The notes: generated by a model from the sequence alone, not told the origin. A stretch of DNA of 64,000 nt from Druceiella hillmani (GCA_039881145.1 JAYKKI010000032.1:10841501-10905500); one strand, 5' to 3'. Shown: positions 50,991 to 62,097, numbered from the stretch's first letter. A program made the numbers and translations.

Positions 50991-52804
50991 GAAACTTTTG
51001 TGAAAATCTATTGTTAGTTTTTGTTATTTGTGAAAACTCGATAAATTATTTTTATTTGAGTTGCAACCACCAAAATTTATTGTCAATTTTTTTTAAAATT
51101 TTCGTTATGATTATTTTCATAAATGGAAAGATAAGTTATATTGTAAAAACAAGGTTTCTGACTTCTTTATTAACTTTCGACACTTATTTTATATGCAGGT
51201 ACTAAATTTAAAATTATATTCACATGATAGCCCTATATTACTCGTGTAAGCCATATCTATTTTCTTTAATTTTAGCCGAAGTGAAAATCCAGCGAAACGC
51301 GCGTAATCGTATTTAATTTGAGAAATTATATGAGAATAGTATACACCAAATACAAGGTTAATACGGATAGTAGAAGTGATTTGGTTTTCAGGAAAATTTA
51401 ATATAAAAAAATTAAACCTATTCAACTCAAGTGTGAAACTAAGTAAAGAAATGTGATACCTGATCGAAAATAAGCCACTTTAAAATGATTTTAAATGTTC
51501 AATCATTCAAAATTAATTTTAACACGAAATTTTACTATTGTCTTATTGGTATCGTATTGTCATACCTTTTATTGGAATAAATTGAACATAGAAAAACAAA
51601 ATTATTCCTTTTTTAATGTAATTTCCAAAATATTTACATTTTTGGACTTATGAGTAAGTTCAATATGAGTTGAGACTAAAAAGGTTTTCCATTTTCATAC
51701 CAAAAAAACGGAAAATTAAATTATTATAATTAGAAGCATCTGAATATATATTTTAGAGCAATTAATTTTTTCCCTTTATACGCATATTTAGGTACTGAAA
51801 CCGTACTACTAGATTCTTTAACACATAGATTAAAAATACTGTATATTATTTTTCTAAATAACAGAATTAAATTGCCATAGTATCATAAGCAGAAAATATT
51901 GCATCTTCATTAATTCACGTTTATTTTATGTATTATCTAAAGAATAAGAAAGTTCAAAAAACCATTTACTTTAAGATCTTGTATGAGAATATTATATATA
52001 TTTGTAGATGTTGCTGATAAGGTCGATAAAAATTTATTCGGAAACGATTTGAAGTAGAAACTTAGAAACTAGCATAGAGATAAAACATGTTAATCAACGT
52101 AAATCTCAATAAATAACAAATATGAAAATTTTATAGGAAACAAATGAAGCTCTGAGAATTTTTTTAATTTCATGGGTCATTTGTGGTATATATTCTAATA
52201 CACCCACATAACCATTCGAGTTTAAATGAAAACTCAATCAGTATTACTTGTCTTACTGGAAAATAATGAAATGACGCCAAGAATATTTTTTTAAACAAAT
52301 TAAATAGCATTTTAATATAAACAAAACGTAAACACAATTTGCAATGTTTATGTTATACACCAACGGGGATGATGACGATGCGCGATTATTTTATTAAACC
52401 AGTACCAAAGCAACCTGACGTGCTTGAAATTACAAACTCTTAGAAGTATTCCTGTGACAAAACTATTTAATTTTGGTAACTGATTTTTGGCGTCGAGTTT
52501 AGGAATACTATATGGTACATAAAGATTAATTTAATGTCAAACGCTCAAATCCACATTGTACATTATTTAAAAGAATATTCTATATTAATTCCAAAACCAT
52601 TTTCCACTTAACTGTATGTCGGACAGTTTTAGACGTATTATTGAAAATGTTCACAAAAACAATGGCTAAAGTAAAAATTTAGAAAAAATGACCGTGCTAA
52701 AACATTATGGCAACTTTATTTGAAAACATTTTGAATAATTCCTTTTTTTATAATTATATCAAACATATCATAAATATATTTACTATAAATTTCAGTTTAT
52801 GTAT

Positions 52805-52808
<4 letters not shown>
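50991..52808. other. AT-rich DNA, no gene seen
   Basis: Two frames of 64 and 78 codons (51,011-51,205 plus, 51,189-51,425 minus) have no recognisable features. Nothing else was recognised. Confidence 0.55.
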
Positions 52809-52864
<56 letters not shown>

Positions 52865-52872
52865 GTATATAT
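52809..52872. repeat. (TA)n microsatellite
   Basis: TA tract preceded by tgtatgtatgtgtg and followed by tgtatatgtatata. Confidence 0.95.
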
Positions 52873-53600
52873 TAGCCTATATATAGTGAATAATACCTAT
52901 TAATAGTTTCACATAGTTTCATAGAAATACTATAAACCTTTAAATGTTCATATATACCTAAATATATTTGGGACCTCCGCAGAGAAATTTCTACTCTTAT
53001 CTAATAGTCTATTTATAATTTACAAATTATATAGGAGACTTGCTATGCCTTATTACTTCCGTTAACTCAGTTTTTAATTTTTTGAATTAGTGCTATTTTA
53101 TTCTGAAAGTGCGATATGTTGATTTCACATTGTCACAAATATTAGGTTAAATTGATAACGTACATCAATACTTTTGTTTATATTTGATTATATTCATTAA
53201 GATATTTTTGACGAGACTCATAAAAATTCTAAACACAAAATCTTTTATATCCATTAAGAGATGAAAGTATTGCCAATATATATACAATAAATTGACTATA
53301 ATTTTAGAGTGAAACACTGACAATAATTTAATTTAAAGAAGGTATAAGGGAAATTTAATATTAAATATGTTTGTAAAATTAGAAAATAAATGTATCAAAT
53401 ATAAATAAAACGCTTAAAATGGCATCGTGAAAAAATATACCCCATTCTTAAATGTGTGTTAACCACTAGAACCACTACTTTTCAGAGCACAGTGTATTAG
53501 TTGGTTTTGAATACGTAAAGAATTTCCATGAACTTTCTCTAATGGAGCGGTTTTCAATACCTTGCAGAGCTGTCCTCATATCAAAATAATAATCTCCACC
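52873..53600. other. AT-rich DNA, no gene seen
   Basis: No coding frame or known element was recognised. Confidence 0.6.
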
Positions 53601-54110
53601 TCAATTGTAATGGCTACTTCTCAAGTTCATCGAAGTGTGCTGTGACTCGTTCAACCTTTCGGATTTCACTCTAGTGTACTCTATTAGATGGCTCCATCTC
53701 TTTTCTTTAGTGTATGCCCAAATCCACCTAAATTTTTTTTTAAAGACCTGCTCACCGATCGAACTTTCTTTGGTAATTGCCCATAGCTCATTATCGGTCA
53801 CTACTGTCGGTAACCTGATGCTGAAAATTCAACATAGACCTAGGCATATGAATGTTGGAAAGTCTAACTGTGAGTTTTTTTCTTAATTTTCAAATCTTTC
53901 AAGGAAACAACTGAACAGATTTTATATTTTTGTTGAAGGCTCGGAGCTTGGTTTTCCATAAAATTATTTCCAGAGAGGATGAAATTGAATAAATTTCGTG
54001 TTTAATTTTCGAAATCTTGACTTTATTTTAAAGTTTAAGGTGCCAGATTGTCTTCCGAGGTAGCAGATTTTGTTTTACCTCTTCAATGTTCTGGCCATTC
54101 AATTCAAGAT
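53601..54110 (-). pseudogene. LINE reverse-transcriptase C-terminal relic, RTE-like
   Basis: Read on the minus strand from 54,108 down, it shows in order: 'LNGQNIEEVKQ' (the stretch before the YLGS motif), an 'LWKTKLRAFNKNIKSV' block like the 'TKLRIFNxNVKSVLLYG' motif, 'NIHMP' near the 'LNIRWP' position, then an open frame 53,801-53,601. That frame begins TDNELWAITKESSIGEQ and continues KKKFRWIWAYTKEKR, matching 'NEELWxxTxQxPIxxQIxxRKWRWIGHTLRK' of RTE-like LINEs. Stops and small frame changes separate the blocks. This is the 3' end of a 5'-truncated element, as usual for LINEs. No poly-A or target duplication was found. Confidence 0.65.
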
Positions 54111-54879
54111 ATTTTTGGCTACATAAAAGTAGGTACATCGCCTAGAGCTTGATAGAGTTAAGATAGTAAGTTTCATGATTACTCACATCAAGTTTCTTAA
54201 CAGGAGCTCAAAGAAATGACTTATGTAACTTAATTTTAAGCGATCAAGATAAACTAAGGCAGTAAAAATACAACTGAAAGTTCAATTATAATAATAATTT
54301 TGAAGTGAAGGTTTTTCAAATTATCTGCAATAATTTACAAGAATAAAAAGAGACGAATTTGTACGAAAGAAATTTAAAAGATATTATCAATATGCAATAG
54401 AGAGCCGTTTTTTGATCATACTTTCCTAAATATTACTGTATCATTTAAACTCCGTAAGTATCTTCATTGTATTACTGGATTGATGCGATTCTTATACATA
54501 ATTTACGCCTTTACCATTGTATTTATCGACAAAGATAAGTAAATCTGATAATGTAATGTTTAAATCTCATGTTTTCTTTTATTCAGATAATTCACGTTTA
54601 AATATGACGTCAGATATTTCACATTAGTAAAGTATAAGTTAGGTTAGTCCCGACGTATTGCCTGGTGTTCTCTATTTACCAAACTAGGCTTAATGGAAAT
54701 AGATAAAGTTTTTCTTCGTAGTGTTGTTAGTTGAATATTAATTTGAATAAAAGCGAAGATTACATTTGTGCAATATAATTATACCCCAAGCTCCAAAATA
54801 GCCATTTTGAAATGTCGCATATTCCTTGAAGCAATATAAGTTTGCCATCGATTCTGTCACCGCAACATGTACTAATATT
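54111..54879. other. AT-rich DNA, no gene seen
   Basis: No coding frame or known element was recognised. It may include more of the LINE upstream of the readable part. Confidence 0.55.
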
Positions 54880-55100
54880 TACCTCGTTACAGTACAGAGA
54901 AGATACGATGAGGCACCAGTGCTTTTATCCGAGAAATGTCGAACATCCCCAATAGACTATTGAGAAACCGCGGCGAGTCTCGGCGAGCTTTTACGATTGA
55001 ATTGCTTGGCATAATCGACTTCGCGGTCACACAAATCTCGAACCGACTTCCCTAGCTCAGCCACTACATGGTATTTTACGAAATTACTATGTAGCTGAAC
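54880..55100 (+). repeat. Conserved repeat rep-E, copy 3
   Basis: Third rep-E copy, lying outside SD2, with 'caatagactattgagaaaccgc', 'gagcttttacgattgaattgcttgg', 'ataatcgacttcgcggtcacacaaat' and 'tacgaaattac' (fragments). Its presence about 10 kb beyond the duplication shows that rep-E is a dispersed element in its own right or that more of SD2 once existed here. Confidence 0.65.
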
Positions 55101-56689
55101 ACTGAACTTAACAGTGCTATTTAAATGAAGGCATTTATTTAAGGGAAATTGTAGGGAAGTTACTACTGGGAAGTAACTACATATGTTTATTGCATATGTT
55201 ATAATACTATTTAATGAATAATAACCTTGATAGTCAAAGTAATAATTTTGTTAAAGTTTCATACATTTAATTAGCGCAACAGATTTTCTTCTGCTTGCAA
55301 ATATATTTATTAACTATTTTGCCACAAATGAACTTGTCGCACATTATACCATATATCTCTGCAGAAGATTAATTCTGTATTTCGTTGGTATAAGCAAGTT
55401 TTCAGTACTTAAACGTGTAGATATTTAACGAGACAAAGTACTTACAAGACGCAATTATGATTTAGCGAAATATTATCTACAACCTTGTAGAAACTTATCT
55501 TGCCATATATATTTGTACCTATTCTATGTTTTATGAGTGAATTTGTACTCTGCCTCCACTAAGTATCGGATACAGTTGAACTTACTATTTAGGAATGTAT
55601 TATTTGGTAAAGAAAATGTTAATAATTATCGATAGCTTCAGTAGAAGAAAACATTGAAAGACATCCCTGTAATATATATATTTAATGAAATGATCGTCCT
55701 ACAAAAACGTGGGGTATTTTTAGTGAGACACAGGGTACGCTCATTTTCTAGATAGTAATAAACCTCTAGTCAAAAATGTAGTTTTAAAACCTATGTTACA
55801 ATTCCTGACAGGCAGAATGTATCAAGTCTTCTCTTACAATTAAAATTATGATGGGAATAATAAATTTTAATAACGTCATTAATCATTATAATAAAAAACG
55901 TATCAAAAGTAATATTGAAAGCATTTAGAATTTTAAAAATGAAATCAACTAGCCAGTTTTTAATTAATAAATTTTTTCTCAGAATAGTTTTACTAAACAC
56001 TATGCATCATTTCATTCATAGAAATAAGTGTTATAAGCAGTCAGCTCACTTTTACTTGGATGCCTCGACTTTTTGGCAGGCAGTCACAGATTTTTTGTCA
56101 TCCGGCAATCATATTTCGTCTTGTTTATATTTTATTCAATCTCATTTCTCATAGTTTATATTTTATTTATGGGCATGGTGCGAAGTTCTGACTACGTCGC
56201 TCATGACTCATAATTTTTACACTCGGCATAAGCAAATACCCGGTCTGTTGTCTGGCTGAGGGTTTAGAGGCGTTGTCGCGATGTAGAAAGATTCTATTGC
56301 AAGGGCGTCACTCCCGATTTTTTTCCAGAACAACAGAAAAATAATTGATACTATACTAGTCTGCAGTAGTTCTTTTTTATTTTTCAGGAGAACCGTTACG
56401 TTGTAATGCGTCTATATGAAGAAAGAAATGACCATAATTTTACCTATTCCTGGTTTCTGGTTCGTAAGAGCATACCATCTTTCTTAGTTTTACGTATACA
56501 GTATATCCGTAAAAATTTTGAATATGCTTTACGAATGACATTGGCCAAATGTTTGTAACATCTTGCGACGATGTTTTTGAGCTTCGATCAAATCATAGAG
56601 CATCCAGTTAACAGAAAGCTTCCTGACGGCTAAATTTTCTACATTTAACTCAAAGTTCTTGCCCGAAATATATTATAGGTTACTCTATT
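55101..56689. other. AT-rich DNA, no gene seen
   Basis: Frames of 69 and 79 codons on opposite strands overlap at 55,791-56,154 and cannot be supported. A slightly GC-richer part lies at 56,160-56,340 with no recognised content. Confidence 0.55.
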
Positions 56690-56960
56690 TTTAATCTTCA
56701 TCAAGAGCTGTACAATATTAACTTAACCTTCAATTGTTACTATTGAAGGACGTACAACCACGCTTAAACTCGATAGATAAATTATAAATTTTATCGTTTT
56801 GTCATCATAAAATACCAATTGAAGTCGATCGTCACTTTATTGTTGATTGAAACCACACCCAAACTCATAAAAAATAATGGAACGAAAATGTTCTCCCATT
56901 AATAAATTCATTATTATATTCAACTTTTCCTATTATTAAATTCACCTTAATGCCTTTTCT
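56690..56960 (+). repeat. Diverged copy of the 6.3-kb segment
   Basis: Matches 6,300-6,620 as described there ('actcgatagataaatt', 'ataaaataccaattgaagtc', 'ttattgttgatt...accacac', 'aacgaaaatg'). Same orientation, about 50 kb away. Confidence 0.6.
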
Positions 56961-57444
56961 AATTGTTGCCAACTTATCTCTGATTTCATTTTACTATCTA
57001 TAATGGCGCCGGTCAAACGTCAATTAATTTTATTTTTCATGTTAAATATTACCAAGATTGAATATAATAAAAGACAGAAAAAGTTAAGCCCACTTATTGC
57101 AAAATCAATTTTTAAACAAAAGCTTAAATTCTCTTTGTAAATTTTATTTTAGTAAGTGAATGATTTGTTTGGTAGAAAATTTCACTTAAAGTATCAATAC
57201 AGGATATATATATGGGTTTTGAGTATTCCACTTGATGCGTTTACATAATTATTCAAATGTCTTTAGATATATCATAATTATGTAAACTCATGCTCAAATA
57301 TTTATAATTAAAATAATCTCCATGTGTGAGTAAAATAATTGTTTTGACTATAAGGTAAACTACCTGATTTCTTAATGGGGTTAATCAAAACTAAATTTCT
57401 GTAATTCGTAAACTATATCTAGTAATTAACATGTAAGAAGGATT

Positions 57445-58117
57445 ATTGAATATATTTGGCGTTAATTTTGTAGAAATTCATTATTCACAATTAAATGAAA
57501 CTACGTGATGTAGTATTATTTCTACTTTCCTTAATTCTTTCCTTAAATATTTACCACGACCTAGGTTTCGTTGTATTACAACATCTTCATGTGGGATATT
57601 AGCAAACATTAACTCTTAGGAACAACCAACAGCATTTATATGTTTCAAACACAATAACGGAAGCCTGATTTGTGCGGATTTTTCCATTACTTATGTTAAT
57701 GAGTTTATTGCAGAGTCGCAGTGTAGGTTTTATTATATTACCGAGAGTTATGCAATATACCAGTATTTTAGTGAGGGTAATAAATTCAATTGTTATTATG
57801 TGAGGTTATACAATGCAAACTTTACGGTGTATGTAATAAAATTAAATGGAAGTTATTATCGGTAATATATTTATACAAAAACAAGGGTATTTGAAAGTAA
57901 GAACAAGGTAAAACACTAATTCTACATATCTCCGATTTTGTGTATTCGTTTATTTATTTATTTATTTCTTTTAATTTTTTGTTTTTATTATATATACTTA
58001 TATTTATATGTGTATTAGTGCTGAAACAATTTCCAGGTACTGTAGTATCAATATTGTATATTTATATTATATCTAGAAGATATTAAGAATAGGTGATGAT
58101 ATTATATTTAGTTGTTC
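57445..58117 (-). repeat. PAL-5 left inverted arm
   Basis: Inverted copy of 58,491-59,148. It carries, on the minus strand, the hammerhead-like motif at 57,553-57,594. On the plus strand, pointing inwards, it has a readable stretch 57,659-57,865 ending in YYR-stop, mirrored in the right arm. A (ttta)n run (57,950-57,965) has expanded relative to the other arm. Confidence 0.85.
57553..57594 (-). ncRNA. Hammerhead-like motif (PAL-5, left arm)
   Basis: Minus strand: ccac, then atgaaga (the first core base is changed from c to a), t, stem gttgt/acaac with loop aat, gaaac, ctag, gtc, gtgg. The stem I pairing ccac/gtgg is perfect. The change of the invariant core C would be expected to stop cleavage. 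Confidence 0.5.
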
Positions 58118-58535
58118 ATTTAATAATATAACATGTACATATAGTACTTTAAATAACTTGGGTAAAACCTTTATTAATAATAAAGAAAAAATAGATAAAC
58201 ATAAAAAGAGTGGTATCTATAAACTTAAATGTAATGACTATAATAGTGTATACATAGGTCAAACAGGAAGAGATTTTAATACAAGATATAAAGAACACAT
58301 TACCAGCTGGCAAAATAATAAACCAGACACACTTCACTTTGCTAAACATCTCATTGAAAATAACCATCACACCCATACTGATAATGCCCCCTATATATTA
58401 CAAATAAATACAAAAGGTAATAAACTTAATATCCTAGAAACATTAAAAATAACCAGATATAAAAAAGATACCAAGGTTAATATATTAAATGAAGAACTAA
58501 ATATAATATCATCGCCCATTCTTAATATCTTCTAG
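58077..58535 (+). CDS. GIY-YIG endonuclease domain, Penelope-like element C-terminus (truncated)
   Basis: An uninterrupted frame of 152 codons from just after a stop at 58,074 to TAG at 58,533. No ATG suits it; it is the C-terminal part of a longer ancestral reverse transcriptase-nuclease. Counting from the codon at 58,158, GIY is at residues 19-21 (in SGIYKLKC), YIG at 32-34 (in VYIGQTGR), Arg38, Arg43, Glu46-His47, a His-rich stretch at 60-73, and a Glu at 94 in ILETLKI that fits the metal-binding Glu of the fold. The upstream part reads like the region before this domain in such elements (NLGKTF...NKEKI). In relatives a second Cys usually follows the first after two residues; here it is Tyr28. 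The nuclease nicks the target for reverse transcription. The lack of stops suggests a fairly recent insertion. The reverse transcriptase is missing. Confidence 0.85.
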   Translation, partial: KILRIGDDIIFSCSFNNITCTYSTLNNLGKTFINNKEKIDKHKKSGIYKLKCNDYNSVYIGQTGRDFNTRYKEHITSWQNNKPDTLHFAKHLIENNHHTHTDNAPYILQINTKGNKLNILETLKITRYKKDTKVNILNEELNIISSPILNIF

Positions 58536-59148
58536 ATATAATATAAATATACCACATTGATACTACAGTACCCTGGAAATTGTTTCAGCACTAATACACA
58601 TATAAATATAAGTATATATAATGAAAACAAAAAATTGAAAAAAATAAATCAATGAATACACAAAACCGGAGATATGTAGAATTAGTGTATTACCTTGTCC
58701 TTACTTTCAAATACCCTACTTTTTGTATAAATATATTACCGATAATAACTTTCATTTAATTTTATTACATACACCATAAAGTTTGCATTGTATAACCTCA
58801 CATAATAACAACAATTGAATTTATTACCCTCACAAAAATACTGGTATATTTTATAACTCTCGGAAATATAATAAAACCTACACTGCGCCCCTGCAATAAA
58901 CTCATTAATATAAGCAATGGAAAAATCCGCACAAACCAGGCTTCCGCTATTGTGTTTGTAGCATATAAATGCTGTTGGTTGTTCATTAGAGTTAATCTTT
59001 GCTAATATCCCACCTGAAGATGTTGTAATACAACGAAACCTAGGTCCTGGTAAAGAACTTAAAGAAAGTAGAAATAATATTACATCACGTAGTTTCATTT
59101 AATTGTGAATAATGAATTTCTACAAAATTAGCGCCAAATATATTCAAT
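58491..59148 (+). repeat. PAL-5 right inverted arm
   Basis: Begins within the last 14 codons of the nuclease frame and ends at 'gccaaatatattcaat'. It holds the 3' untranslated part of the element, the hammerhead-like motif at 59,011-59,050, and on the minus strand a 120-codon frame (59,098-58,736). The inner part of that frame mirrors the readable stretch in the left arm. Confidence 0.85.
59011..59050 (+). ncRNA. Hammerhead-like motif (PAL-5, right arm)
   Basis: Order: cac (stem I), ctgaaga (fits the core CUGANGA), t, gttgt-aat-acaac (stem II), gaaac-ctag-gtc (core GAAA, very short stem III, cleavage triplet GUC), then ctgg (stem I; gtgg in sister copies, which pairs perfectly with ccac). 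This is the arrangement of the minimal type I hammerhead ribozymes reported in Penelope-like elements. One extra T between the core and stem II departs from the canonical form and may weaken activity. Ribozyme function is inference. Confidence 0.55.
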
Positions 59149-59951
59149 ATTTGAAATTCCTAAATATATGATTTTGTCTATTGCAGTATTTTAATTGTAT
59201 TGTGCGGTATTTAAGATAAGATTGATATTTTTATTTAAAAATTTGTAATGGATTTAATATCTCGTAAAATTATATTTCTGAAACCTTTATTTACATACTA
59301 ACGTTAATAAATAATAACCGACTTTAATTGAATTCACTGGAAATTAGAATAAATTAAAAGTTATTCTTTATTCAAATTAAAGGTTAATTTATTTTTTAAT
59401 AAATTATACAATTTTTTCTGTAAAATCAATCCAAAGGAGTAGCTTATGAAAGATCAACCGTCAAACAGATTTATAAATTTCCATCTTTTCTAAGTTTTAT
59501 AAAAAGGACGTTTACAATATTAAAGTTTTTAATGACATAACTTTTTTGATGAAGTTTTTAATGACTTATACTTTTCTCTGTGATTAACATTTAGAAATGT
59601 CACTTAAAAGTAATGAGATTGATAGCGAAGTCACAATTTATAAATTCAGAATAGAAAATTACTCTACCTATATCTAATGTGAATAACATACAAAAAAGAC
59701 CATTCATTTGGTAATAGAAAAAGTACCAAATATTTTATACTAACTATTTTTCGCGGCTTCACCCGCATGGTATTTGGTAAATTAAAAAAAATATTTTTTT
59801 TAAATAAGTGTAAAATTCAATCGTGCCAGTAATTTTGGTTAGGAGATAAGTATTATATTGTTTATAATTTGCTAGATCTGACTTTTAAAATTTATTGTGT
59901 TTCGGTGCCACGGTCCGCACAAATTACTCAACATTCAAATCCAATATTTAT
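59149..59951. other. AT-rich DNA, no gene seen
   Basis: Contains 'tttttcgcggcttcacccgcatgg' in two parts near 59,749-59,770, a GC-rich word reminiscent of the 'cgcggcttcgcccgc' repeats of moth and butterfly genomes. Too short to assign. No coding frame was seen. Confidence 0.5.
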
Positions 59952-60174
59952 ACCCATTAATTTAACATATTTAATGAAATATTCCGTGTACATAATTTTT
60001 CATGCCCGTACATAATTTTTTGTCGTTTATGTTATGCTCTGCTTCTGTAATTTAATGTTATTGCTCTGCACCTGCAAATTATAGCGTGATTGTATACAGA
60101 TGCCTTTGAATATGGAAAGCATATTATTTGCACGCAAAGTTTCATTGAGATATAATGAGCGTTTAAGGGTACAA
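59952..60174 (+). repeat. 223-bp tandem repeat, copy 1
   Basis: Starts 'acccattaatttaacatat' and ends before the next 'acccattaattt'. It contains 'catgcccgtacataatttttt', 'gttatgctctgctt', 'ttgctctg', 'tatagcgtgattgtatacag' and 'gcatattatttgcacgca'. Copy 2 follows immediately with about 90 percent identity by eye. Confidence 0.9.
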
Positions 60175-60406
60175 ACCCATTAATTTAACATATTTAATGA
60201 AATATTCCGTACATGCGTGTATATAATTTTTCATGCCCGTACATAATTTTTTGTCGTTTATGTTATGCTCTGCTTATGTAATTTAATGTTATTGCTCTGA
60301 GCCTGCTTAATTATAGCGTGATTGTATACAGGTATTTTTGGATAAAGAAAGCATATTATTTGCACGCATAGTTTCATTGTGATTTACTGAGCGTTTAACA
60401 GAACAA
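60175..60406 (+). repeat. 223-bp tandem repeat, copy 2
   Basis: Immediate second copy, slightly longer (about 232 bases) because of an insertion (catgcgtgt) near 60,213. The recent-looking identity contrasts with the strong divergence of the other duplications here. Confidence 0.9.
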
Positions 60407-60669
60407 ATAAACATGAAACATTTCACATTTTTCACGTAAGTAGAGATTTAATATTTCTTAAGACTTTCCTAAAACTCCAAACTTCTATTTTATAAAATTT
60501 CAAACAATTTTATGAAACGAAACATTTATCTAACCCTGACTATTTAAAAGTACTGAATTAAGCACTAATAGCTCAACAACAAATATTCACTATCGGGTCC
60601 GTGACTGACAAATTGCTCTCCCCTACTGTTTTACTAGCGACGTGTATAATAAACTTGCCCTTAAACCCG
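60407..60669. other. AT-rich DNA, no gene seen
   Basis: Spacer before rep-C copy 5. A 69-codon frame (60,601-60,810) starts here but runs into the repeat and is not kept in copy 4. Confidence 0.55.
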
Positions 60670-60890
60670 GCGAAAATTCACCCCCCTGAATATTCGAGTA
60701 CAGGACGAGTGGTAAATGAGGCAACAGCGCTAACAACGATAAGTGAGACGCACATGGGGCGTTTTGCGACCACGGTGCTGAACGCAGAAAGTTTTATTGA
60801 GCATGCCTAGTTTATGAGAGGAGACGAGTGGCATCGCAGAAGATATGTGAGTAACTCCTTGTGTTTAATGAAGTGTGCAGATGAGATTAG
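60670..60890 (+). repeat. Dispersed repeat rep-C, copy 5
   Basis: Closest relative of copy 4: 'attcgagtacaggacgagtgg', 'aatgaggca', 'gctaacaacgataagtgagacgcacatgg', 'ttttattgagcatgcc', 'atgagaggagacgagtgg' and 'taactccttgtgtttaatga' (fragments). GC-richer than the flanks. The family is unknown. Confidence 0.7.
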
Positions 60891-62097
60891 ATTGCTCTAC
60901 GTGCTGAACGTAGCTTGATTAAGCTCTGTAACCTATGAACTTATCTACTGCACCGTTATCCTACGTTACTCTTTTATACATATTGCACATTCGGTGCAAC
61001 AACATTGTAAATAAAAATATATTGAAAAAGTACTTACATGTCACATATACATAAATTTTATCACTTGTGAAATAAAAAGACTTCTGTATCTGGTGCAGCA
61101 ATATTCCGGTAGATTCAGAGGTCTATTGTACATGTGTAATAGTGTGTAAAATGGTTTTATTTCATTTCACTAGCTAGGAATGGCATGAAATATTTCTGAG
61201 AGCAAAGCTGTCTCAAATTTGTTTTCTCTATATCGTATAATTCAATATTACATACTTAATAACTGAATATACTTAACTATGTTATGGGATTCGCTTGCTT
61301 TTAAATTTTGCATAAGTCTTTTTTGGGGATCGATATCTGTCTTACAAATTGTATATTCCATAACTACTATTTTTACGATAACACTTACGATATTATATAA
61401 AACTCTAAAAAACTAGTTTTGGAACCCTTATAACTTTCTATTTCAATTAATTTGTATCCCATAATACTTATAAAATAAAAAAATCGATTTATTAATTGAG
61501 TTTGTGTTTACCTAAATATTTTTTTCAGTATCCACTCTTGACCCACATGAGTTTTAATATGTTTCATCATTGTGCCCAATTTCAAGTTCTGATATGCCTG
61601 TGACAGTAAGACCATGAATGATTTTGTATGGGTTCGGTTTTGTTTCCTGTAAAAAGATAGAGTACGCTTAAGCAAAAAAGAAAGATTAATAAATAAAAAT
61701 TTAATAAAGCTAGTTTAGTATCGAAATTTTAAATGTGTATTTTGAGTGTGGCACTAAATAAAACAATAAAGTCAATAAAATCACGATGAGTGATGTCCAA
61801 TCATAAATAATTAAGGAAGATCGTCAAAAATTGTCCTGGGGTTTGAGAAATGGAACCTACTTTTTAAAAAGCTGACCTTTTTGCAGGATATAAAAAAGTC
61901 AATGGTTCACAATCATAAAAGAACAAAAAATAAAGTAGAGTTTGTAGCCGTAATATTAAATACACCATTCACATAAACGCACATATATTGCATCTTTAAA
62001 CTATGAAGAACGGATAATAAGAAATTAAAATAAGAATAAGAAAGTATTGAAATACAAAATACATTTGTTAGAAATAATGTTTACAAATAATAACGCC
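60891..62097. other. AT-rich DNA, no gene seen
   Basis: No coding frame or known element was recognised. Confidence 0.6.

Larger units (their letters stand above)
57445..59148 (+). mobile_element. Palindromic Penelope-like element (PAL-5)
   Basis: Two inverted arms, 57,445-58,117 and 58,491-59,148, enclose a 373-bp centre. The outer ends are attgaatatatttggcg and its complement; the inner ends are ctagaagatattaagaa and its complement. Apart from small indels and substitutions the arms are nearly identical along about 660 bp. The frame through the centre encodes a GIY-YIG nuclease whose last 14 codons lie inside the right arm. The left arm is thus an inverted copy of the 3' end of a 5'-truncated Penelope-like element. 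Penelope-like elements are known for terminal repeats in direct or inverted orientation. The reverse transcriptase is absent, so it is non-autonomous. Confidence 0.85.

Noticed and set aside
53635..53886. 83-codon plus-strand frame
   Set aside because: The opposite strand matches LINE reverse-transcriptase tail motifs over the same bases, so the plus-strand frame is a shadow.
58158..58160. TTG at 58,158 as the true start of the GIY-YIG frame
   Set aside because: The frame is open back to 58,077 and the upstream residues look like normal Penelope-type sequence, so this is a truncated C-terminus and not a gene with its own start.
58736..59098. 120-codon minus-strand frame as a full gene
   Set aside because: It runs from the hammerhead-like motif into the arm. 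Its first part is antisense to the motif and differs between arms. Only the inner 68 residues are mirrored, so it is noted as an unknown stretch rather than a gene.
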